NCBI GenBank assembly: GCA_002399975.1
Contig: DHER01000101.1
Coordinates: 166,217-181,764, forward strand
Origin: Firmicutes bacterium UBA4845
GTDB lineage: Bacteria > Bacillota > Clostridia > Tissierellales > Sedimentibacteraceae
Length of the DNA stretch: 15,548 nt
Reading direction: 5' to 3'
The notes beneath the pieces are model-generated. The model saw only the letters and a program-made list of their open reading frames with translations, was not told where the DNA came from and did not search any database. Position 1 is the stretch's first letter, and each line of letters opens with the position of its first letter. Both the position numbers and the translations under genes were made by a program. Positions 7,507 to 14,978 of this stretch are shown here, one piece after another.

Positions 7507-7962
7507 CTATGCTATTTTGATATTTAAAAGCATTGTGCATCCGTAAGTTACCGCAATCAGCAAACCGGTGCTTAAAAATGTTGCTACCAGGCCTTGACGC
7601 TGAACTGTATTTGCTAATAACCCAGGTACAACAATACCAACTGCGCCCAATCCGGCAATATAACTATATTCAAGTGGTAATGCTGAACGTATAATATACT
7701 GCAATAATATTGAAACTATTATCATAGCTGTAAACTTTCTTTTACCATATAAAATTGTGACTTTACTTAATCCCAAAAATACTATTAGATACGTTAAAAT
7801 GCTGATAATAAAGGTCATGAATATGGACTGGGGTGTTTTCATAAGCAAGGTTAAATATCCCGGTACAACCAAACCAGCAGGTAAAATTCCTGTAACTTCT
7901 GTAAATAACAAGCTTAAAACTACACTCAAAACTATTACTATACTTATATCCGTGAGCTGCAA
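7507..7962 (-). CDS. pgsC: Poly-gamma-glutamate synthase subunit PgsC/CapC
   Basis: This is a 151-residue, very hydrophobic protein with four to five predicted TM helices, matching the ~149-residue length of Bacillus PgsC. Characteristic stretches are TEVTGILPAGLVVPGYL near residues 21-37 and a second VGIVVPGLLANTVQRQG in the C-terminal half. PgsC forms the membrane part of the PGA synthase with PgsB and is thought to assist polymerisation or export. Translation starts at TTG (7962), with AGGAGG eight bases upstream. It follows pgsB by 66 bases in one operon. Confidence 0.9.
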   Translation of the reverse strand: MQLTDISIVIVLSVVLSLLFTEVTGILPAGLVVPGYLTLLMKTPQSIFMTFIISILTYLIVFLGLSKVTILYGKRKFTAMIIVSILLQYIIRSALPLEYSYIAGLGAVGIVVPGLLANTVQRQGLVATFLSTGLLIAVTYGCTMLLNIKIA

Positions 7963-8028
7963 ATTATTTGCCTCCTTATAATATAATTAATAAAATCCTT
8001 TATTTTATATTTCAAGGTCTCAGGTCAA

Positions 8029-9207
8029 TTACGACACTGTTTCCAATTTAAAACTTTCTTTAACTATCAGTTCGGCCAATTCATCTCCACCACCGTGAAT
8101 ATTTCCAATGCCGTAAATCATTCTGTTTATAAAATAACCCTTAATTAATTTATAAACCTCCTCTGGAGATAAACCTTCTGCATTTACATATTTCTGTATT
8201 GATATTTTTTTAGCATTAACTATTTCTGTAATTGGTTTGACCGACTGGCCCATTACAACGAGAATAGCAATATCCATATTTGGCAGGACTTCTTCTGCAA
8301 TCTGCTGTGTTCTGTCAACTCTGTCAGGTCTGCAATTTACAATTACCACAGGATTTTTTGTCGGATATCCGATGGCGGTTATATGCTCCCAAATCATTCG
8401 TGTTGAATTTGGATCATTGGCAGCAAAACCATTGACAAAATATGATGCATTTTTATTATCTAAAGGATATATCATCAATGCTCCCGGGTCTGGATTAGCA
8501 TTTAACATCCCTTTTAAAGCAGTATCTTTGTCAATATTTAATGCTTCAGCTGCAGCCATTGCAATTGCCACATTTTCAGGGAAAATTAAATATTTGAATT
8601 TTTCCAGGTAGCCGGCCGGAATTTTTTTTTCATCTGCAATAATTACCCGACTGTTTCTTTTCTTTGCCTCTCGAGTGTAATAATCATTATATTCACTATC
8701 GGCCACAACAAGAGTTCCATTGTGTGGAATAGTAGCCGTAAAGGATTCTGCTATAAAGTCCAAAGTAGGGCCGCACAAATCCATATGGTCTTCACGAACA
8801 TTAACAATAACGCCTATATTTGCTTTAATCAATTTCTCTTGAAATGTAATCTGATAATCAGGATTCACAGCCATACACTCTGTTACAAATGCAGAAGCAC
8901 CAAGCTTGTCCGCTTTTTTAACAATAGATTTTTGTTCTATAATATTTGGACCCAGACGACCTCTTTCGATTGGTTCTTCCTCCTTATTCCAATAAATGAT
9001 TCTCGCACTGGTTCCAGTTGTTTTCCCAACAACCTTAATCCCATCTTCCTTTAATATACCGGCGATTAATCTTGTTGCAGTTGATTTACCTCTTGTGCCG
9101 TTTATATTAATCCTAATACCTAAATGATTTAATCTTTTGTTATGCTCTATTTGTTCGTAAATACCTAAAATAAAAGCAAAAATAATAATAGCTATAGCAA
9201 ATTGCAA
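8029..9207 (-). CDS. pgsB: Poly-gamma-glutamate synthase ligase PgsB/CapB
   Basis: This ATP-dependent amide ligase of 392 residues (Bacillus PgsB is ~393) polymerises glutamate through gamma-carboxyl links. Residues 2-16 form an N-terminal TM segment. The Mur-ligase-type P-loop is NGTRGKST (36-43), followed by GKTTGTSAR (61-69), the signature RGRLGPNIIEQ (82-92), TECMAVNP (109-116) and NVREDHMDLCGPT (136-148), all typical of CapB/PgsB. Start is TTG at 9207, preceded by AAAGGAG with eight-base spacing. It is the first gene of the operon pgsB-pgsC-small TM-pseudo-hydrolase. Residue signatures make identification secure. No capA/pgsA follows, which is unusual for the pathway. Confidence 0.95.
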   Translation of the reverse strand: MQFAIAIIIFAFILGIYEQIEHNKRLNHLGIRININGTRGKSTATRLIAGILKEDGIKVVGKTTGTSARIIYWNKEEEPIERGRLGPNIIEQKSIVKKADKLGASAFVTECMAVNPDYQITFQEKLIKANIGVIVNVREDHMDLCGPTLDFIAESFTATIPHNGTLVVADSEYNDYYTREAKKRNSRVIIADEKKIPAGYLEKFKYLIFPENVAIAMAAAEALNIDKDTALKGMLNANPDPGALMIYPLDNKNASYFVNGFAANDPNSTRMIWEHITAIGYPTKNPVVIVNCRPDRVDRTQQIAEEVLPNMDIAILVVMGQSVKPITEIVNAKKISIQKYVNAEGLSPEEVYKLIKGYFINRMIYGIGNIHGGGDELAELIVKESFKLETVS

Positions 9208-9325
9208 TTTATCCTCTCCTTTCTTCCTTTTACCTCCTCAAATTTTCTACCCATTTCTTCGTTACCAATCAAATTATATATAAAAGATATTACAGAATAC
9301 TCCTAAAATCTTTAATATTAATTGC

Positions 9326-9346
9326 AAAATTATTAACAATTGTTAA
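9326..9346 (-). promoter_or_regulatory. Palindrome/TTAACA-type repeats upstream of pgsB
   Basis: TTAACAATTGTTAA (9333-9346) is a perfect 14-bp palindrome. On the minus strand it also reads as TTAACA, four bases, then TTAATA, with a ten-base period like direct-repeat boxes of PhoP-type regulators. A related triplet lies upstream of the NlpC/P60 gene. Use as an operator is a guess. Confidence 0.3.
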
Positions 9347-9382
9347 ATCGATAAAAATAATCTAATTCAAACCAAAACAGAA

Positions 9383-9540
9383 TTACAGGATTAGAATCTC
9401 CAGCTTTGCTCATTCATAGGAGAGTACTCCGGCACCTTGCCTTAATTGATATAGTGCTTTTTATTATAGCCTTGCTTCTTTAATCCTAAATTGAGGCGTA
9501 CCGCTCACTGTCTCCAATGTCTATCAGATATTCCCTAAAA
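9383..9540. other. Unassigned, possibly structured segment
   Basis: The segment has higher GC than its flanks and contains outer complementary arms AGGATTA (from 9389) and TAATCCT (ending ~9488), an inner GGAGAGTACTCC self-complementary stretch and GGCACCTTGCC. It fits no riboswitch consensus I know and no convincing reading frame. It could be a structured RNA, a leader of pgsB or the MATE gene, or a remnant of an element. Confidence 0.3.
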
Positions 9541-9560
9541 CAAAAAATAATAACACAAAG

Positions 9561-9589
9561 TTGACAATGAAATTTAAAAAGTATATGCT
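9561..9589 (+). promoter_or_regulatory. Sigma-A-type promoter of MATE gene
   Basis: TTGACA at 9561-9566 and TATGCT at 9584-9589 are separated by exactly 17 bases, giving a start near 9596, about 74 bases before the gene. Confidence 0.6.
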
Positions 9590-9669
9590 ACTTAATGTAA
9601 TTAGCAGGGTCAATTGTTTTTTAGTGGAATTACACAGTTTAGCAAGACGAGAGGAATTATTGATTATTG

Positions 9670-11043
9670 ATGGAAGAGAATAATATTAACCCGTTAGGGA
9701 AAGAACCTGTAAACAATTTATTAATGAAATTTGCAGTGCCAAGTATAATTGCCATGCTGGTAAGTGCATTGTATAACATAGTTGATCAGTTTTTTATAGG
9801 CAGAAGTATAGGAGAACTGGGAAATGCAGCAACTAACGTGGCATTTCCGCTTTCAATTTCCTGTGTAGCAATAGCATTGTTGTTTGGAATTGGCGGAGCA
9901 TCGGCATTTAACCTTACCATTGGAAAAGGAGACAAGAAAGAAGCTGTTTATTATGCAGGAAATGCGGCGGCGATGCTTTTTCTTTGCGGTACGGTATTGT
10001 GTATAATTACACAAATATTTTTGACGCCAATGCTTAAATTTTTTGGGTCGCCGGCAGAAGTATTAGATTATGCAAAGGAGTATACGAGAATTACTTCTTT
10101 AGGATTCCCGTTTTTAATTTTGGCCACAGGAGGAGGGCATCTGATACGTGCAGATGGCAGCCCAAAGTTTACCATGATATGCAATCTTACAGGTGCAATT
10201 ATTAATACAATTCTTGACGCATACTTTGTGTTTGGCTTAAACTTGGGCATAGCAGGTGCTGCCGTCGCCACTGTTATAGGACAGGCAGTATCAGGGTTTA
10301 TGGCACTTTATTACCTTCGCCATTATAAGACAGTCACAATAAAAAAAGAACATCTAATAATACAAAAAAAATATGTTGGAAGGATCATATCACTTGGTTC
10401 GGCACCTTGCACCAACCAGCTTGCAATGATGGTAGTTCAGATAATAATGAACAATTCGCTGACACATTATGGAGCCATGTCAATTTACAGAGAAGCTATT
10501 CCTTTGGCATGCGCAGGAATTATCACTAAAGTAAACCAGGTGTTTTTTTCCTTTATTATTGGAATATCACAAGGCTTACAACCTATTGTCAGCTTTAATT
10601 ACGGTGCAAAGAAGTATACTCGTGTAAAAAAGGCTTACAAAACTGCAGCTGTATACGGATTGTGTATATCAATAACAGCATTCCTGATGTTTCAGTTTCT
10701 ACCCCGTCAGATTATCTCCTTATTCGGAGATGGCTCTGATGAATATTACCGGTTTGGAGAAAGTTATTTTAAAATATTTTTGATGTTTACTTTTATGAAT
10801 TTTTTACAGCCCATTACTTCCAACTTTTTTACAGCAATAGGGAAGCCTCGAAAAGGTATTTTTCTGTCGCTGACAAGACAGATTATTTTTCTGTTACCGC
10901 TTATTTTGATTTTGCCGTTGTTTATGGATATTGACGGCATACTGTATTCCGGTCCTGTTGCGGATTTTGTAGCAGGAACAATAGCTATCACCATGATTTT
11001 AAAGGAATTTAAAAATAAAATTTATGAAAACTCCCCTTTATGA
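9670..11043 (+). CDS. MATE-family multidrug efflux transporter
   Basis: This is a 457-residue MATE transporter with about twelve TM segments in two homologous halves. The N-terminus has NIVDQFFIGRSIGELGNAA, typical of the MepA-like branch in Firmicutes, and the second half carries GISQGLQPIVSFNYGA, also characteristic. MATE proteins export cationic drugs or metabolites using Na+ or H+ gradients; the substrate here cannot be told. ATG 9670 is preferred, although a TTG lies immediately before it and the best SD (GAGG at 9651-9654) is 15 bases away. It is monocistronic, with its own promoter and a terminator shared with the converging lipoprotein gene. Confidence 0.93.
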   Translation: MEENNINPLGKEPVNNLLMKFAVPSIIAMLVSALYNIVDQFFIGRSIGELGNAATNVAFPLSISCVAIALLFGIGGASAFNLTIGKGDKKEAVYYAGNAAAMLFLCGTVLCIITQIFLTPMLKFFGSPAEVLDYAKEYTRITSLGFPFLILATGGGHLIRADGSPKFTMICNLTGAIINTILDAYFVFGLNLGIAGAAVATVIGQAVSGFMALYYLRHYKTVTIKKEHLIIQKKYVGRIISLGSAPCTNQLAMMVVQIIMNNSLTHYGAMSIYREAIPLACAGIITKVNQVFFSFIIGISQGLQPIVSFNYGAKKYTRVKKAYKTAAVYGLCISITAFLMFQFLPRQIISLFGDGSDEYYRFGESYFKIFLMFTFMNFLQPITSNFFTAIGKPRKGIFLSLTRQIIFLLPLILILPLFMDIDGILYSGPVADFVAGTIAITMILKEFKNKIYENSPL

Positions 11044-11058
11044 TCTGAGGGGAGTTTT
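11027..11058. terminator. Bidirectional terminator MATE/lipoprotein
   Basis: AAAACTCCCCT (11027-11037) and AGGGGAGTTTT (11048-11058) pair over 11 bases with a ten-base loop. The left arm lies in the last codons of the MATE gene. T tracts are present in both directions and the structure separates two convergent genes. Confidence 0.8.
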
Positions 11059-11071
11059 ACATTATATCTAT

Positions 11072-11932
11072 TTATTCTACTATGCCGCCTTCGACTACAA
11101 GGTCTTCTTTAAACTCTTCTCCATATATATCCAAGAGAGTTTCATCATAAGCTTTGTGCACAAAGCTTTCTTTTCCTAATTCAGCTAATTCGTTGTTAAT
11201 CCAATCAAGAAGCTCCTGATTTCCCTTTTTAACAGCAGGTGCAATTATGTCTTGATCTCCTAAATTTGGAATTCCAACAACAAATCCGGGGTTTTGTTTC
11301 GCCCATGCAATTACTTCGGTGTTATCATTTACTATGGCATAGCCACGTCCATCCTTCAATGCTTCAAATATCTCTGTGTATTGGTCAAATTTAAGCTGCT
11401 CTATTTCGGGATGATTCTTTGTTAAGTAGGTTTCTCCCGTAGTTCCTTTAGCAATAATAGCTTTTTTACCTTCTAAATCCTCAATAGAATTAATAGGGGC
11501 ACTTTCCGGAGAAACTACTCCAAGTGATACTTTCATATACGGATTTGCAAAATCTACCTTTTCTTTTCTTTCATCTGTAACTGTAAAGTTGGCCATGATA
11601 ATATCAACCTTATTGGATTCCAAAAATGCCACCCTGCTTGCTGCGTCTACCAATACAAATTCAACCTTTGATTCATCTCCCAGTAAATCCTTGGCAAATC
11701 TTCTGGCAATATATATGTCAAAACCTTGGTTTTCACCATTTTCGTCCAAGTATCCAAACGGATTTTTGTCGCTAAATACACCTATTCGAATTGTACCTCT
11801 TTCCTTGATCTCTTCAAGAGAACTTGTTTTTTCTGTAGAAACTTCATCCGTATTTCCTGCACATCCTGTTATAATCCCAACAGCCAATACAGCTATAATT
11901 AATAATGCCGATATTTTATTGTACCTTTTCAC
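11072..11932 (-). CDS. Cysteine/cystine-binding lipoprotein, CjaA-like
   Basis: This is the solute-binding protein (family 3, SBP_bac_3) of the ABC importer. From the GTG at 11932 it has 286 residues, a lipoprotein signal with lipobox IITGC (Cys24) and the binding fold after it. Motifs include ANFTVTDERKEKVDFANPYM, an IIAKGTTGETYL segment, DQDIIAPAVKKGN and SFVHKAYDETL. As I recall it, Campylobacter CjaA, structurally shown to bind cysteine, has closely matching segments. The GTG is favoured because AAGGA lies nine bases before it; the ATG at 11941 sits almost on the SD. It is the last gene of the T-box-controlled operon, 24 bases after the ATPase from the GTG start. Ligand cysteine or cystine is inferred from the CjaA resemblance and the T-box specifier. 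Confidence 0.85.
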   Translation of the reverse strand: MKRYNKISALLIIAVLAVGIITGCAGNTDEVSTEKTSSLEEIKERGTIRIGVFSDKNPFGYLDENGENQGFDIYIARRFAKDLLGDESKVEFVLVDAASRVAFLESNKVDIIMANFTVTDERKEKVDFANPYMKVSLGVVSPESAPINSIEDLEGKKAIIAKGTTGETYLTKNHPEIEQLKFDQYTEIFEALKDGRGYAIVNDNTEVIAWAKQNPGFVVGIPNLGDQDIIAPAVKKGNQELLDWINNELAELGKESFVHKAYDETLLDIYGEEFKEDLVVEGGIVE

Positions 11933-11956
11933 TATAATCATTCCTTCCTTTTAATA

Positions 11957-12709
11957 TTAATATTGAAATATATTTAAAAAATGTTTAGCACGTTCTGTCA
12001 TTGGATTTGTAAAGAACTTTTCCGGTTCTTCTGAAACTTCACAAATACCTCCTTCATCCATGAATACTATTCTATCTGCAACAGATCTTGCAAAGTTCAT
12101 CTCATGAGTTACTATAATCATTGTCATCCCCTGCTTTGTAAGACCTAAAATTACATCCAGCACCTCCCTTACCATTTCAGGGTCCAATGAGGCGGTTACC
12201 TCATCAAATAACATTATTTCAGGATTCATGCATAAGGCCCTTATAATGGCAATTCTCTGTTTCTGCCCTCCCGATAACTGTCTGGGATATGAGTCTTGTT
12301 TATCCAATAGACCTACCTTGTCTAGTAATTCATTAGCTTGCTCCATTGCCTCTTTTTTATTTCTTTTTTGTACCTTCAAAGGTCCCAAGAGGATATTCTC
12401 AATAACCGTCATATGAGGAAACAAATCATAACTTTGAAACACCATACCTATATGCTGACGAATATCTTGTAAATTTACACCTTTACCAACTATACTCTTA
12501 TTCCTATACCTTATATCACCTTCCTGAATTTTCTCCAGACCATTTATACACCTTAACAGTGTACTTTTCCCACAGCCTGAAGGCCCTAATATTACAACCA
12601 CTTCTCCTTTTTTTATTTTTAAGTTAATCCCATTCAGAACAACTAAATCATTATATTTCTTGTGCAGATCCTCTATTACCAACAATTCTTCATTATCTTG
12701 TTCATACAT
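11957..12709 (-). CDS. Amino-acid ABC importer ATPase
   Basis: This is a 250-residue cytoplasmic ATPase of the polar amino acid (GlnQ/HisP/TcyC) class. It has Walker A GPSGCGKST (42-50), Q-loop FQSYDLFPHM (Gln92), signature LSGGQ (145-149), Walker B IMLFDE (Glu170), D-loop SLD and switch His202 in VTHEM. The ATG follows AGGAGATG at good spacing and lies 11 bases after the second permease stop. It energises uptake through the two permeases. All catalytic residues are intact. Confidence 0.95.
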   Translation of the reverse strand: MYEQDNEELLVIEDLHKKYNDLVVLNGINLKIKKGEVVVILGPSGCGKSTLLRCINGLEKIQEGDIRYRNKSIVGKGVNLQDIRQHIGMVFQSYDLFPHMTVIENILLGPLKVQKRNKKEAMEQANELLDKVGLLDKQDSYPRQLSGGQKQRIAIIRALCMNPEIMLFDEVTASLDPEMVREVLDVILGLTKQGMTMIIVTHEMNFARSVADRIVFMDEGGICEVSEEPEKFFTNPMTERAKHFLNIFQY

Positions 12710-12720
12710 TTTAACATCTC

Positions 12721-13398
12721 CTAATCACTCCATTTAGCCTCTAACTTCTTAGATAATTTAGAAAGAGGATAACATATTATAAAGTACAGTATAAATACAA
12801 ATCCATAAACCCAAAATGATGCTGTAGGCACCTCGAGACGCGACAACTCAATAATTTGTTGACCGACTTTTATAACGTCTATAACACCTATTAGGACTAC
12901 TAAAGAAGTGGTTTTTACCATTCTTGTAGCCAGATTAATAGCACCAGGTAACATCCTCCTTACAGCCTGCGGTATAAGAATATACCTATAAAGTCCTAAA
13001 TGACTTAACCCTATGGCCTTTCCGGACTCAATCTGATGTCTGGGCAATGATTCCAAAGAACCCCTGACGATATCTGACATTTCTGCTATACCCCAAAGGG
13101 TGAATACGATTATTGAAACAGTCTCACCGCTTAAATCAACATTAAGTGCTGTAGTGACTCCGAAATACATAATGAACAACCATACAAGAGTAGGTATTAT
13201 TCTAAAAATTTCAAGGTACAGACGGCACAAAAACCTTATTATCCTGGACTTGGAAGTCCAAACTATTCCTAAAAGTATACCAATAATCGAACCTATTATA
13301 ATTGAAGTAAAAGCAATTCGTCCTGTTACTCCAAGTCCTTGAATTAAACGCTGCAAATTCATTCCTTTAAATAAAACCTTAATTCCCAAATTCTGCAT
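12721..13398 (-). CDS. Amino-acid ABC importer permease 2
   Basis: This is a 225-residue HisMQ-type permease with about five TM helices. The coupling (EAA) loop reads EMSDIVRGSLESLPRHQIESGKAIGL followed by YILIPQA, the standard motif of polar amino acid permeases. Its ATG overlaps the upstream permease by 20 bases, with AAGGAAGGTG before it, implying translational coupling. It forms the heterodimeric channel with the first permease. Confidence 0.92.
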   Translation of the reverse strand: MQNLGIKVLFKGMNLQRLIQGLGVTGRIAFTSIIIGSIIGILLGIVWTSKSRIIRFLCRLYLEIFRIIPTLVWLFIMYFGVTTALNVDLSGETVSIIVFTLWGIAEMSDIVRGSLESLPRHQIESGKAIGLSHLGLYRYILIPQAVRRMLPGAINLATRMVKTTSLVVLIGVIDVIKVGQQIIELSRLEVPTASFWVYGFVFILYFIICYPLSKLSKKLEAKWSD

Positions 13399-14044
13399 AT
13401 CGCACCTTCCTTTCCAGCCATGTAAGGAAAAATGACAATGGCAATATCATGATTAGATATGATACAACTAACATAAACAAAGATTCATAAGTTTGATAAT
13501 ACATGCCTATAAGATTTCTTGTCAGATTCATAAGATCCATTACAGCAATCGCTCCTACTACTGAAGTTTCCTTAAGTAAAAATATACAATTTGCACTAAT
13601 AGAAGTCATGCTGACAGAAATCGCTTGAGGGAACATAACATATCTGATCAGTTGCAATTTAGAAAGTCCGATGCTGAGACCTGACTCTATTTGTGTGGTT
13701 CCTACTGCCTCTAACCCACTTCTAAATGCTTCAGTCATATAACTTCCACCTAAAAAGGATAGACCTATTATCGCACATGTTTCCTCACTTAGTACTATGC
13801 CTACCTTAGTAAGACCAAAGTACAGAAAGAATAATTGAATAATCAGCGGTGTATTTCGAGACAGTTCAACATATATTCTTACAATTCTTTCAAATCCTTT
13901 GATGTTAAAGTACAGTATAATGCTGCATATTATGCCTATTAAAAAGGAAAATAATATCCCCCAAAAACCTAATTTTAATGTAGTTAATGCTGTTTCACTA
14001 TAAAGAGGTAAACTCTCTATAATAAAATCCCAATTTAAATTCAT
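13379..14044 (-). CDS. Amino-acid ABC importer permease 1
   Basis: This is a 221-residue HisMQ-type permease and the first gene of the four-gene importer operon. About five TM helices are seen, with NTPLIIQLFFLYFGL in the typical RxTPxxxQ region and EAA loop EAFRSGLEAVGTTQIESGLSIGL followed by YVMFPQA. The ATG at 14044 follows GAGAGG, and lies some 28 bases after the T-box terminator T run, so expression depends on antitermination. Confidence 0.92.
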   Translation of the reverse strand: MNLNWDFIIESLPLYSETALTTLKLGFWGILFSFLIGIICSIILYFNIKGFERIVRIYVELSRNTPLIIQLFFLYFGLTKVGIVLSEETCAIIGLSFLGGSYMTEAFRSGLEAVGTTQIESGLSIGLSKLQLIRYVMFPQAISVSMTSISANCIFLLKETSVVGAIAVMDLMNLTRNLIGMYYQTYESLFMLVVSYLIMILPLSFFLTWLERKVRYAEFGN

Positions 14045-14071
14045 TTTCTTACCTCTCTATCAAAAAGATAT

Positions 14072-14105
14072 AAAAAACTTCTGCCCCTTATTCAGAGGCA
14101 GAAGT
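14072..14105 (-). terminator. T-box-controlled terminator
   Basis: On the minus strand ACTTCTGCCTCT pairs with AGGGGCAGAAGT around a five-base loop, followed by six T. It is the conditional terminator of the T-box leader: it forms unless uncharged tRNA stabilises the alternative antiterminator containing the T-box motif. Confidence 0.9.
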
Positions 14106-14350
14106 AATATATTCCGCGATTCCACTCTAATTACCTGATAAAAATCAAGCATCTCATTTTTTTCGGTACAATTAATACCTTAACACTATAACGGGTATAC
14201 CCGCCGGCATCTACTATATTTCAACCCGGTACTCAAGGATGCACTTCAGTCAACCTCAACCTAAAATCCCTTCCAGCCAATGGGAATTTCTCTCTGTAGA
14301 TCTATACCTGACTTACTCTTCCTGTCATCGTAATCATATGATTCTCACTT
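14072..14350 (-). ncRNA. T-box leader, Cys-specific (specifier TGC)
   Basis: This tRNA-sensing leader lies upstream of the importer operon. On the minus strand it shows stem I elements (GAAGAGTAAGTCAGG, then CAGAGAG and an AAATTCCC/GGGATTTT arm), the specifier region TGAAG-TGC-ATCCTTGAG (TGC at 14241-14243), and the T-box AGAGTGGAATCGCGG (within 14111-14128), followed by the terminator. TGC reads as Cys. The T-box UGGA would pair with a tRNA ending UCCA; tRNA-Cys has U73, whereas Val (GTG, the other possible register) normally has A73. Uncharged tRNA-Cys would therefore turn on uptake. Structure assignment is firm and amino-acid specificity is well supported. Confidence 0.92.
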
Positions 14351-14357
14351 TCTTAAT

Positions 14358-14386
14358 ATAATATTATCAATTTGAAATTTTGTCAA
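14358..14386 (-). promoter_or_regulatory. Promoter of T-box/importer operon
   Basis: On the minus strand TTGACA (14386-14381), 17 bases, then TATTAT (14363-14358), predicting a start near 14351, just before the T-box stem I. Confidence 0.8.
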
Positions 14387-14458
14387 CTAATAATATCCCA
14401 AAAGAAGAAAAATAGTATAATAAAATCTCATTAATTAACAGAATATTCAATACTTAAT

Positions 14459-14698
14459 TTACCAACCATTGTCATAGTTTAAATCAGCTATCAGCTTTGA
14501 AAATCGCTCGATGTGCCGCTCATCAAAACGGCGCAGGTTGCGCTCTACCTTGACAAAGCGTAGAAACTCCAGGTAGACGGGACGGGATACCTCCGTTTCC
14601 CGCAGGACGGCTTGTCCGTCCGTAAAAGCAACATAGTAACGTGTAATACCCCCGACAACCTCCGTGCGCAGGGTATAAGGATTTGTATTATCAAACAT
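14459..14698 (-). CDS. Truncated sigma-like protein of integrative elements
   Basis: This is a 79-residue reading frame from the ATG at 14698 (GGAGAAAGG upstream). The segment NPYTLRTEVVGGITRYYVAF, with DGQ and YLEFLRFVKVERNLRRFDERH, resembles the N-terminal part of sigma-70-like proteins found in conjugative elements of Clostridia, which normally continue for another ~100 residues with a helix-turn-helix. Here the frame stops after a divergent tail (FSKLIADLNYDNGW), so it looks like a truncated remnant. It is richer in GC than the ABC operon next to it, consistent with transfer. It may be non-functional. The family call is from memory of such proteins. Confidence 0.55.
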   Translation of the reverse strand: MFDNTNPYTLRTEVVGGITRYYVAFTDGQAVLRETEVSRPVYLEFLRFVKVERNLRRFDERHIERFSKLIADLNYDNGW

Positions 14699-14709
14699 TG
14701 TCCTTTCTC

Positions 14710-14740
14710 CAATCTGAATTTTTTTGAGAAATTCAGATTG
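14710..14740 (-). promoter_or_regulatory. Hairpin covering the SD region
   Basis: CAATCTGAATTT (14710-14721) is perfectly complementary to AAATTCAGATTG (14729-14740). On the minus strand its 3' arm runs into the GGAGAAAGG site of the sigma-like frame, so it might limit its translation. Two further GC-rich hairpins lie at 14747-14762 and 14759-14777. Confidence 0.45.
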
Positions 14741-14803
14741 GAAGGGCGGGCTGCGGCAGCCTACTGAAGAGGTAGGCTTGTCCCACAAAAGGGCAAAAAT
14801 CGA

Positions 14804-14875
14804 CAATCGAGTAGGGGAAATTAAATTCCCCTCTCACACCACTCGTACGTACCGTTCGGTATACGGCGGTTCAAT
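14804..14875 (-). mobile_element. Group II intron 3' remnant (domains V-VI)
   Basis: On the minus strand GAACCGCCGTATACC, loop GAAC, GGTACGTACG and GTGGT form a domain V-like hairpin; the CGC triad is typical of group IIC introns. It is followed by a domain VI-like stem (GAG-GGGGAA-TTTAA-TTTCCCC-TACTC, 14809-14835) with a candidate bulged branch-point A, and a CGAT-like 3' end near 14806. No intron 5' part or reverse transcriptase is present upstream on this strand, where an IS3-type element begins instead. One extra A interrupts the distal domain V strand. This is a truncated, probably inactive tail. Confidence 0.7.
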
Positions 14876-14978
14876 TAAATCTTGGTGTTAGAATATAAAT
14901 AGTACAAGTCAAAATGAGAAATTCCTAAATAAATAATTCGTGTTACAATAAGAGTACCAGATGAAGGAGGATCTCATT

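Larger units (their letters stand above)
9208..9669. other. Divergent region between pgsB and MATE gene
   Basis: No gene is visible in these 460 bases. They contain a 14-bp palindrome (9333-9346) on the pgsB side, an unexplained more GC-rich segment (~9383-9540) with several complementary arms, and a good promoter for the MATE gene (9561-9589). A -10-like TATAAT for pgsB lies at 9273-9278 on the minus strand without a clear -35. Confidence 0.55.

Noticed and set aside
9383..9540. Cyclic-di-GMP-I, T-box or other known riboswitch
   Set aside because: Fragments such as GAGCAAAGCTGG and GCGTACCGC recall c-di-GMP-I and T-box motifs, but the neighbouring obligatory elements and a terminator are missing.
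14961..14978. Upstream ATG as orfA start
   Set aside because: It precedes the AAGGAGG site; the ATG at 14979 has ideal spacing.
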